Shown here: positions 46,901 to 58,900 of the stretch, piece after piece
Layout of the letters: each line of letters opens with the position of its first letter
Position numbering within the stretch: the first letter of the stretch is position 1
Assembly: GCA_033002965.1 (NCBI GenBank)
Contig: JAURVB010012643.1
Span: 1 to 64,000, forward strand
Origin: Piper betle
Lineage: Eukaryota > Streptophyta > Magnoliopsida > Piperales > Piperaceae
Direction of reading: 5' to 3'
Length of the DNA: 64,000 bases
Made by a program: the position numbers and the translations under genes
The notes under the pieces: generated by a model
Told to the model about the DNA's origin: nothing
Database searches by the model: none
Seen by the model: only the letters and a program-made list of their open reading frames with translations

Positions 46901-49900
46901 ATTTACTTGAAATTGTTCCATCATTTGACTTAAAAAAGTTAGTTTCTGTTTTAGATCTATCAAGCATGAAACCCAATTGATTGTCACTAGCTGATGAAAC
47001 ATGAAGCAATCTTCTCCAGTACCTTTTCCCACAACTTCATTGTGTGACTCATTAACTTGATGCCTCTATTATTTGAACAATTTTGGAAGTCACTTTTTTT
47101 CTTATAAATTGGTATAAGAATGTTTTTTTCTCCATGCATCAGGCATTCTTTGAAAACCCAATACCTTGTTGAAGAGCTTTGTCAACCATATGAGACTGAT
47201 ATTCCCAATGCACTTCAATTAGAATGGAATCGGGCCCAACTGCTTTTCTTTTTTGATTCAATGCATCTTTCACATCTTTTATCTTATTTTTCTACAATAA
47301 AGGAAATGGTCAGGCTCATCAGTCTCATTCACACCAATAGAATTACTCATTTCATCTGCAAGTTCTAATTCTTTGCCCTTTAATGTCCCCAAATTCTATG
47401 AGCCAAACCAGAGAATATAAATGAGAGCATAGCCTTTTCCTGCTCAATCATACAATTGGGCCTTGTTGCAATGCATCACATCCAAGGAGCCCCCTAGTTC
47501 GCCCTTTTCAGCCCAACCGGGTAAATCACTCCCCACAAAAAATAAATTGAATCTAAGACTATCTTCGTAATGACATATTTTTCAAAAATAAATTGAATCT
47601 AGACTGTTTTAACAATGACTATATTTTTCAGTTACTTTTATTAAAATTTTATGAGTTAATTTAACTGTTGTTATGACGTAAAAATAAAAATGACCAAATT
47701 AGCCTTTCCAAAAACATACAAAAAGAGAATCTAGAAAATTTAAGGAAGAAGATACTTTGGATGAAGTAATCTACTTGCTAAATTTTAATTGGTTAGAAGA
47801 AGCGGCGAATTCTAATGGTTAATAAGAAAGGCAAAATCTTATTGGTTAGAAGAGGAGCAAATTTATTTAATTAATAAGGGAGGTAAAATCTAATTGGTTA
47901 ATAAAGGGCATGAATTCTGATTGGTAAAAAAAGATAAAAAATTATCAAACTAGCCTTTTTAGAAAGTTCTATATAACTTAAAGGTGACGTAACTGACTAG
48001 CTATAAATGCAGGTGGAGGAGATAGAAGAAGAGAACCTAGGAGAGCCAAGGTTGGAGCTATATTTAGCAAAGAGAATTAGTAAGAACTTAACCTTCTTAA
48101 TTACACATAGATTACTTCATAATAAGATGTTTTCCTCTTCTAACAGTTAAATTAATAAATTGTTATTGATCTTCTAAATGATAAAATGCCCTTATACCAA
48201 TGAGTTATACCAAATTTCTCTTCTGTGTTCAATCCATTACTAGTTATCAATTGTTTTATTGCTTGATTTCGCGAAACACTTGTAATGATTCCATGATACC
48301 TATAATTTGAAAAGATGTCTTGATGAGTCACTTGATATTGAAGTCTTATAATTATTGATACTAATGATTTGATTGACTTCTCATGATTCCCGAGTCAGTA
48401 TGTGATACTATACGATATGCCTTACTCCTTTGCAAGTTTGGCAACCGGTGATGAGAGATGGTTGTAACCTATGCTTTTGGGTCATATACGATTATGATTA
48501 TGAACTATGATTGTAAAACCCGTGATTCGAGTCAGGGTTTTACGTTACTGAACCAGTCGGTTCGACCGTTGGTTCGAGTCGAGTCAGTTTCATGAACCGC
48601 GTGCTGAGTCGAGACCAGCCGTGATTTATGAGCGATGAGAGTCAGGTGTACCTGAATATATGATGATAACGTCGAGAAGATGGTGAGAAATGAGTTATCA
48701 GAATATATGAAAGTATGCAGTATTTTTTTTCTTTTTATATGTTTGATCGAAGAAATAGTTTTAGGCCGAATAACGCGTTAGGACGCGTTGGATTATATTC
48801 GGGTGGGTTATTAGTTATAGAGCATGCTATTTGGATGTTGTTGTGTTTATTTTATTTTATGTGATTTTTCCATATTTTTTTAGATTTTTTTTAGAATTTA
48901 TTACGAACTAGTTATTATTTTGACTCGAGTAGGAATCGAGTCAATACTTAATTACGAAACTGCCACTACAGCATTTTTTTCACCATCCCGACCTTTTTCA
49001 CCCAAACCCCCGCCGCCCCTCGTGCTCGTCGCTGCCGCCGCCGCCGCCGATCGACGCCGCCCCGCCCCGTCGTGCCGTCGCCGTGCCGCCACGACCGACC
49101 CCGGCCACCGTCTCGCCGCCACGACGCCGGAAATCGACCCACGAAACCACCTCGGCCGCCGCCACTTCGGGCCGGATTCCGCCGCCGTCCGGGCCGCTCC
49201 GCCGCCGGTGTGACCCTGACGAGCACCCTCTCGCCGTCGCCGACATTTCCCCCACCATCCCGAGCGCCGTCGAGGCCGGCCGGAGCCTCGATCGGAGCAC
49301 GCCGCCGTCGCCGCCCATTTTCGACGCCGCCGTTGACGGCCATCGCCGCCTCGGCTACCCTGTTTGACACCACCATTGGACCGAGCTCGTCGAGCTGGTG
49401 CCGATAGACCCCCTGATTGCCCCGTCCGGAATCATCGCCGGAAAACCGTCGGAATCTGCCGGAAAACCGCCGACTCTGGCCGGAAAACCGCCGGAACTGC
49501 CGAAAAATTGGATTCGTGGGAAATTCGCCGGATCATCCGCCGAACGCACCCAGTCCAATCTAATCGGACTTCGGACGCCGCTAGGTGCCGAATTCGAGTT
49601 TCGAGCCGCAAAACGGAAACCCTAGTCGTCGCCGATTTTCGACGACGCGAGGTATAATTTAATTTAATTTAATTATTTGAAAGTTTTTATTATTAGAATT
49701 GCATGCTAGGATTGGTGAATTGCGTGTTATAATAATGTATATAAATATAGATTTGATTAAGGATAAAATCTAAAATTTGTTTGATTAAGTGGTGTTAAAA
49801 ATAGAAGTTATGAAACTAATTAGGGTTATTAGGTAATGATCATGATCTAATGCAAACTAGCCTAAGTAGACTTGCTTGAATTGATATAGGTTAATGTGTG

Positions 49901-52900
49901 TTGATTGATGCGTGATTGTGTTGATTGTGCGTGCATGCTATAGGATGTGTGATTCATCATGCGGGCGTTAGTATTTAGTTTGATTGTGTAGGTACGGTGT
50001 AGGAGCTCGCAGCCTAGGCGCGTGGACCCGTTTGGAGCTTCTACCAGGTCCGTTTAGGACTCGTTCTCTGATTTACGCTACTCTCTTGTGTATTTGATTT
50101 ATTATGTGCAGGACGAGTTAAGTGGCGTTTATCGAATCCCACTTAACTCGAGCCATTTAGCCAACGATTTTCCGGATTAATAACCCTCGAGGATGAGATC
50201 CCTCGAGTTTGTTTTCGAACTTCAGATCCAGCTCACGTTGCCTTCGGGCCTATTGTATAAATCCCGACCCAGACCTATATATATGTATAGTTTTCGCGTT
50301 TTTGTGAGAGACTGAATGAGGGAAATCCGACTACCGTGCTACGCGAGCGGGCACGTGTGTGTCGACAGTGGGCTCTGGAATGGTGTGCGGGCCGTTTCAT
50401 TCCCGAGGGATCCTGACAACTCCACCTTTGAGTTCCTCAAACCCGGAGAAGTGTGGAGGTTCACGGGTACTGTATTGCAGCGCATGTCTAGACTTGTGGT
50501 TTCAAAGGGTACTGAAGGCGACTACCTGAGAGTACTCGGCCTTCGTGCTCAAGGCCAGGAGTAATATGGAAGGTGCAGAGGGCGGAAAGGAACGAGATTT
50601 GACGCGAGAAGTAATAGAGAAATGGCCGAGGCATAAGAATATGAAAGATAGGGGGACGCTGTCGACCCGAGGGCGACGGCTCCCGTATGTGCCCTGATGA
50701 GAGTTCTTGAGGAAGTATATGGTTTTCATCCAACAGGAGAGTTTTCTCTCCTGTGCCAGATTGATATTAGTTATTTTTCGGGCCGGTAACACTCGTTACT
50801 GACGGTTTTTCTATATATATGTAGGTGAGGAATGCGAGCGATGAAAGCTGTCGGGACTGCAGAGGAGCAGCACGGAACCGCGCACACATGTACCTGCCGC
50901 GTGTAATCTATAATGACGGTGTGTTATTGCTACGTGAATGATAATTTTGATGTGTTTGTTTAGATAAATTGCTTGTTTTGAAATGAATGGATAAATGTGA
51001 ATGAGTAGTGAGTTTGGAGTTCAGGCTCGGTTCAATTGAAACGAAAGAGATAATGATGAATGCTATAATAGATTATCACGTTTTACCGTATTTTCATAAA
51101 ATAGTATATATTTTCTTTTGGTTTCTCATTTATTATTTTATCTTGTCTTTGCTTGCACGTCATGGCATGTATGTAGGACTCCGTTAGAACCCACGCATCC
51201 CATCCATGCATTTCATGTTTGCATCTCCATCTTAAAACGCCAAGAGTAGATCCTGGACGGCTTAACCGAACCCAGTAGATTAGCGAACGGTTCGGTCGCC
51301 GGTGACATTCCCGGGTCGGTTCGCGGGTGAGCCGAAACGGGGTGTACAATGATACTTGATTTTCATGTGTTGGACTTCGGCCACTTGGAACGGAAATGAA
51401 TCTCTAACTTGCACTATTCTATTAACAAATCTCATCAAGTATGATTAGCCACTAATTGATTGATTGATTGATTGATTGATTCTCATTCTCAGTACTCTTT
51501 TTTTAAAAAAACAATGATTTCAACACACGCATAAGATTAACGACACCCATCACCATAACAATGTCATAAAAAGATACAGAGAAATGACGGAGAAGGTAAC
51601 ATTGTTGCAAATGACACTCCTGGCACCACTATCAATGACAGTCCCATTTAAAAGAGGATCATCAATGCCCCAGACTTATAGATGCATAGCTCTAGAACTC
51701 AGCAGGAAACCTCCATGATTGATTCTATGATTATGCAATTCATAATCTATGATTGTTAGGAACTTTTATGTCTATGATTGAACAATTTTTTTAATTGGAA
51801 GTGTTTTACATGGGATATTCCATTTGCTATTATCAACGTTATGTGTTCTTACTAAGTATTTTCCAAATACTCACTCCCCTCATCCAACAAGTAACCAATC
51901 ATAAGAGTAGATAACTCTTATGGATATTAGCTAAATGTGATGATCATGGATAAAGATGTGGTTATCTTTTTATAATGCTATGTAATAACCAAATGATCAT
52001 ATACTTTTGGATATGATGTAAACCTATTTGTAGCAAATTTAGATAATTGCAATAGATATGATATGATTATGTAGTTCAATATAATATCCACCCAAAAAGT
52101 TAATTTAGTCCTACATTCAACACTTAGCAGGGTAAGATCCAATAAATTAATAGGGATGTGCTTATGATCTTCAACTTTGCTAACTACTTTTAAAGAGATG
52201 ACTAACCCCGTCAATTTGCATTAATCAGGTTGGGCCATTACTAGTAGTATCAAAGCGAACCAGGGACCACGTTAGATGTATGGTGGTATGTCAAGAGAAA
52301 GAAATTCCGAAGATGGAATTTCCTTGAGATGGGTGGAATGTAATATCCCCTAAAAGTTAAGTTAGCTCCAGATCTAACACCAACTAAAGGAGGATCGAAT
52401 ATATTAGTGAGGATGTGCTTAGGATTTTCAACTTAGTGAACCACTTTTAAAAAAATAACTAAGCTCATCTATCTGCACTAATTGGTCCGGGCCATTACAT
52501 TCACTTTATTACATATTTAGCATTTGGCCTGGAAAAAATAATGTTGGAAATAAAATAAAATAAAAATCCTTCTACTAATGATTAATAAAGAATTACGAAT
52601 CTTCACGTCCCAAGAAATTGGTGTGTGATAGTCTTATTAGGAAGAACATTAAATATATATTATTTTTCTGGGGTAGATCACTTATAGTTCTCTTAGATTT
52701 TTTATTTCTTTCAAGTTGACCAAAATTAATGAATAAAATTCACTTATTTTACGTGTAGTCAGCTACAAAAATTTGGCAAGTAAACAAGTACTCCACAGTT
52801 CCATTGAAAAGTGGTGTTTTTTCATCTATTCAAAGAATCAAGTACTTCCTAAAATAAGATAGCTTAAGTTGCAATTTTATTAATTTTGTCTTTCGTAGTT

Positions 52901-55900
52901 TTCAGATCATAAATCCTTGACTATTGCTTTCAAAAATTAACAAATTAGTAGAAGGTTGAAATGTGATCATACACTATGTAAGTAATAGTTTATAAGTTGA
53001 AAAAATATTCACCTCAAAACCAGCATCAAAGGGAAGGCGTGAGAGCAAGTCTTTGTCACTGCCACCAAAGTAACGACCAGAACTGAAATTCACCTGTTGC
53101 TTAGCCCGTGTCATATGAATCTAAAAAACATTCCTAGATCTAAAGCCAGAGTAGTTTTCCAAGATCAGAAAATATAGATAAAAGGTTTGGCAACTTCAAC
53201 ACTTACATCACTTGCATTGACTCCCGCATAGATTATCTTCACAACCACATGGTTCTGTTTGATGGGAAGATTGAGTTGTTTTGTTACAACTTTTGTGGCA
53301 TTTCGGAAGTTGTTTGTAAGTGTGTGAACAACTCTAAAACAAAGGCGTGACAAGAAAATTTCATTACCTTTTGGAATATCATGTTAATCTTTTACATTCA
53401 ATGCTAAATGACAAGATGCACTTAGACAACAAGATGTACTATAGATGACAAGATGCACAATGATCATGACTTAAGAAATCTATTACAAGCCTATGGTGTG
53501 GGGCATGGGCATTAGGATTGAGATTGAGTGGTGACTACTATATGAGACACGGTGTAAATCTCTTAAAATAGCTAGTCATTTTGGGATGTAGCCAAGGCTC
53601 ATAGCTTATGGTATCAAAGCTAGCCTGTCTCTACTTACCGCCTCCGAGAGGTAACAACCTAGGAAAGGGCTACCTAGGAGTGGCTGTCAAAACCCGCAAA
53701 ACTAGAGTAGGAGCCAACTAAAGAGGGAGCCACCTTGAGTGGGCACCAAGGACGGTGAAGTAAAGCGCAGAGGAATGTTACAAGTCAAAGGTACAAAACA
53801 TGGGTTTGTGGTGTCCCCCGTATTAGTCCCACATCAGGATTGAAATTGGGTAATGATTATAATATGAGATGTGCTATTAGTCTCTTAAAATGACTAGCTA
53901 TTTTGGGATGCACTCAAGGCCTATGACAAATTTAAGCATCTAAATAGAGATAATGTAAAAGATGATCATACGCACATTTTCTCAAAGGTCTGTGGAAGTT
54001 GCAAATCAGAATAAGAAAATGAGAGCTTCCTCTTAAATTTTGCAACTTCTAAAAGATATTTGCTCTCTTCTTCAGGGGTTGGCCAGTATTCCATACCTCT
54101 CCGTAGTGTAATCCACAAGCACTTCCCAGCCTTGTCTTCATTAGTTATAAGCTCAAATGCACCTAAAAGCATTTACAATTCCCGATTTAAATAAAAAACT
54201 ACTGCTCTATGAAAAACCAGACGTCTAGTGTGCATGACAACAAATGCTTTAAAAATGGACAACAGTTACGTCAGACCAAGTAGAAGGGATGACGTATCTG
54301 ACATCTTTCAGGTTCATTACATACCTGCATATTATATTTCTTTACAAATGCTCCATTTAGTATCCTTTTAAGCAAGCTCAAACTACCTTAAATGATTTCC
54401 TGATGTAAATTTTAAAACAACAGATATGCAGCATATAGAGTTTCCCTTATGGCCGAATAGGCCATTTTGTAACTTTCATTGTTTTGATGTTTACGAAAAT
54501 ATTCACTTCGAGTAAAAATAAATACTTACAAGTGTTGTGTTTGCAGCTTTAGAATTTATCTAATCAAATTCTAATTTCTGAAAGAAAGTTTGGACAGAAA
54601 AGAAAAGTTTCCGTGGGTTCTCTGTAGGATATCCAAAAACTTGAAAACCACTTCGTTCAGTTAAAGGGAACTTCATAAGGAATGTTGAACCAGCTGTGGA
54701 ACTTCAGAAAAATAGGCAAAAGACACTTTTTTCCTTATAACTGTCGAAGGGCAAATCTCACGTGGTACTTTGAACTATTCTATGAAAAATTGATTAATGA
54801 ACACGAAGAGGACTTCATGAGCTTGGTAATGTTTCAAAGATCAGTCAATTTGACATAGAAGCATTTTAGCTCAATTTACAATTGCTAGAGAAGCTTTGGA
54901 AGATCAACAGGCAAAGATAGTTTCGAAGAACTTCAAAAATTACATTTTGAATGTTGAGGCTTCGAAAACAAGCCAAATTATTAGATACCTTATAACAAGT
55001 GAAGAACTATTCTTGTTTCAAAAGAAGTTCAACCAATAGATGATGGAATATAATCATATGCATGTGGCTGATGATTCAATGACCATAACATGAAATATTT
55101 GTAAAAGAAATACCATTTATGACGGATTCCATAGGCAAGAAGCCACCAACCAGTTTGATCAATTTAGAATCAACCTTTGCTGACAAGTCAGTTTCTACAA
55201 ACTAAAGTCGCCCATATTAGCAAATGGCTGAAATAAACTTGAGGCCAAATCAAATAACCAAATAAATGGTTCTTCAAGCAAACAACATACAGACACAGAG
55301 GAAGAACAATTAAGAAAAAACAAAGATAGAACATGACAATGTATAATTACATGCAAACAGTGAAACTTTAATCAAATATAAAGCAGCAGTGCAAATCCGC
55401 AAGCATTGCTTCAATTTGATCAGATAGCATTATATCCTCATACAACAGAAAATGCATGCACAAAATGTAAGTACCATGAAACATGATCAAAGGCAAGTAT
55501 TGAGATAACCATTTCTTGTACTAATGAGGCATAGAATGAAAGGGATGTCTCAATAACAATTCTAAAAGAAGATGGTTGCAGTAACAGCAACGGAATAAGA
55601 ACAAATATCTCAAAAAATAATTAAGGATGATGGTACATATATTTCATGTCCGATCTTCATATACAAAGTAACGCGGTCACCAAAGTGCAGACAAGACTGA
55701 CATAATTAAATGTATATCTGCTGAATGTCAAAACTCCATCACACATCTATGATCAGGATGTCCAATCAATGCATTTATTTGTCTTAAAACACCAACAATG
55801 CTTGGAAATGGTAAAGTGATTCATCTTCATCCAATGCCAACCCTTATAAATCTCACCAACTTGATATAAGTAAAAACAATACTATAACAATAAATAAATC

Positions 55901-58900
55901 AATATATAAACAAATAAAAAACCTCAAGGCCACATAGTGGCTCAATCCCAATGAAGTGTTCACGGTTCAAATCATTATATACTTCATATATGTATCACTC
56001 CCACAGATAAGGAATATAGGAGTAACATTTATTACCTCTGGGCAAAGAACATTGACACGAATCCCTTTGCGCTTGTAAGGGGCGAGAGATCTGGTAAACA
56101 TCACCACTCCACCTGAAAATCACAGTCACAAGAGGTTAAATAATTATAATTATTTGATAATAAAAAAGTCGCAAAAATATAATATTGGAGGAATTTAAGA
56201 AAATAACAAACCTTTAGAACCTGAGTATATAGGATCAGCAAACATAGGGTAAAGACCAGAGGAAGAACCAATGTTTATGATCACACCAGGTCTTCCTTTA
56301 GCTTCCATTGCCTGAATCTGTAGAGAAAAATATGAAAAATGTGGGTGAGATCAGCATAAAGCTTGGGATCTAAGAATTTTTGATTTACTATAGAGGGATG
56401 AATGCTATCTAACCATAGAGAAAAAATGCACATGAGAAAAATGTCAAACAAGAAATCACAGCTTGATGTAAAACCAATAATTTATTTTCCTCTGGACCAG
56501 TACATCCTTTTTCAAGTTACTGGCATACAAACTTTGTACATCTTAAGAATTATCCATCCAATGGTTTCAACTCACAACTGTGCAGTGGATTGCAGACTTA
56601 GCAAATAAACAAGAATTTGAACTTGGAGAGAAAGATGACACTGCATAGGAGAGGAAGAATGAAGCTCTATTCTATAAAATGATTTTATATTAGTACGGAG
56701 TTCAATGCTTCCTCATAAAGAGGATTTACATTGAAAAGCTCCATTAACTATTCATAGTTTGTAGAACAACACTAGAAAATCTCCCATAAAGTAAACTTTT
56801 CACGTCATACACTACCATATCTTGTATTTAGATGGCCCCACTCGGCTCAGCTTGCTACTACAGTGACCTGTCAGTATGCTCCATTCACATAATCTATGTT
56901 TCATCTTAGCCGAAAAATAACAAAAATGGAGCAAATGATTAGGCAGGAGCTTGTTGAGTGTTTAAAGTATACAATATTTACCTATGTTTTTAATGTGATT
57001 TTGTACTTCCCGGGTATAAACATTATTAATTAAGTGATATTTTTTGTTATATTCTGATTAATTAATATTTTATAAAATATGCTTAATTTTGGAGTTTTAA
57101 TGCAAAAAGATAAAACAAATTAAACTTAAGATTTGTTAGTTAGAGCATTGGACCCCACCTATTGATGGCTATAATTTATGGTGTTGAAAAAGCTCGATGA
57201 GGATGGCTATATATAGCTTTGGCGCTGTTGTCGGGGAGTTGGAAACTTCATTGGACATCATAATCAATTAGACCACATTGAGTTGTGGAATCCTTCCTCA
57301 AATTCTCGTATCTCTTGGGTATCTCATCTTCTATATAAAGGAGTAGTCATTTGTTATTTGATATATCTTAACTCTTGGCTTAGGAGTTTAGTGGAAGAAA
57401 TAGTTCTAATTTTTGTAATTCTTTTCCTTTCTTAACGAAAACTAATTTCTACTTTATATTGTTTTCTATTTTTATGGAGTAATTCTTTATTTTGTTCTAG
57501 GGAAGAATGGAACTTAACATGATTTAATTGAATTCATTTCAACCTCTTAATCTTTTACTCAATCGAATTATTTGAATTATCATGTTCTTAATGCTAGGAG
57601 TAAATTGATCACCTATTTTTTATATCATGAGGTTTAATTAGATTTCGGGAGAAATTAATTAGATTAATCATTGATAATTTATAATACGACGAGTCTTTTG
57701 ACTTGTTTGTCATTATGGTCGGAAGATACATAGCACCGTATGCGATTATAAGACAAATCTTAATGCGTTATTTTGTTAATTAATCAATTATCACCGGGAA
57801 GTAGAAATTGAGGCAAAATAATAGAAGCATAAAAGAGCGGGAGCGACCATGTCATATAATTATCCTAGATCGACAATCTGAGAGAATAGCAAATAAAAGT
57901 AAGATGTGATGAAGATTAAATTCATGTTAAGGGAAATTCGACTCTAGAACAAGTTTTATTATTTTAACTTCTCTTTTAATTTAGAGTTATTATTTAGATT
58001 TAGTTAAGTCGATTATGTTTATTTTGTTCTTCATTTCATTTTCTTTAATTAATTTAAGGAAATTCATCTCTCTGCGGGACGATAGTCGAATTCATCATTA
58101 TATTATTTATTTCAACCGTGTATACTTACACGTCATTAAAATTATTCGAACAGAGGTACTGGTGAAATTAATGCATGGAGCCTTCTGTTGAAGTAGAATC
58201 CTTAATTTTGTGCTGCTGCCTTTTGATTGTAAAAAGCAGGTGCCAAGGAAAATCCTAGGAGGGCATTGGCTCTAAGAACTGAAGTCTAGTTACTCCTTGG
58301 TGCAAGTCAACCCTAGCTCAAGTCCAATGCTTACCTAGGGTACTCTAGCCCAATCTCACAAGTTACTTGGCTTGCAGCCAACCCTAGGAAATTTGTAAGC
58401 CACTTGGGAATTGATAGAACGTAAAGAAAATATGAATATTGTTCATTCTAAAACATTTTTTTCCATTTAAAGGATTCTTGTCAATGAATGCAAAAAATTT
58501 GTAGACAGATTAATAAACTAGAAATTGGATATTGAAAAAGGTAAGAACGTAGAAACTGTCAATAATAGCTACAATAGAATTTCATCATTTTCCAGTAACA
58601 TTCTATGAGTTAAGTCACAAATCTACTACAAACTTGCAACAAATAATCAGGTATTGCAATATACTAAAAACACAGGATATTGCTCTCAGTAGATAAACAA
58701 GTATTGCTTATGTACATTACTTACAACATAATCAAATATTCAGAGCTTTTCTAGTATAATGCTATAAACCAAAGAAGCTAATAAAAAACTAAGGAACCAC
58801 TTTCAAAACAGAAGTAAATAACTTGAGTATTAAATCATAAGTTAAACAAGAAAAAAGAATTTTATAGATACCGCAAGATGAGTGCAGTCAATGAGTGCAA

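Larger units (their letters stand above)
48512..51348 (+). mobile_element. Solo LTR no. 3 (2837 bp) in NQR intron 9
   Basis: It runs TGTAAAACCCGTG...CGGGGTGTACA with canonical TG...CA ends and a perfect 5-bp duplication ATGAT (48507-48511 and 51349-51353). It is the best preserved of the three copies. A GC-rich block at 48990-49400 is followed by three 21-bp tandem units starting GCCGGAAAACCG (49437-49499). A GAGGTATAATTTAATTTAAT stretch comes after that, and the hairpin pair lies at 50733-50801. It is opposite in orientation to its host gene. No internal retroviral genes are present. Confidence 0.88.
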
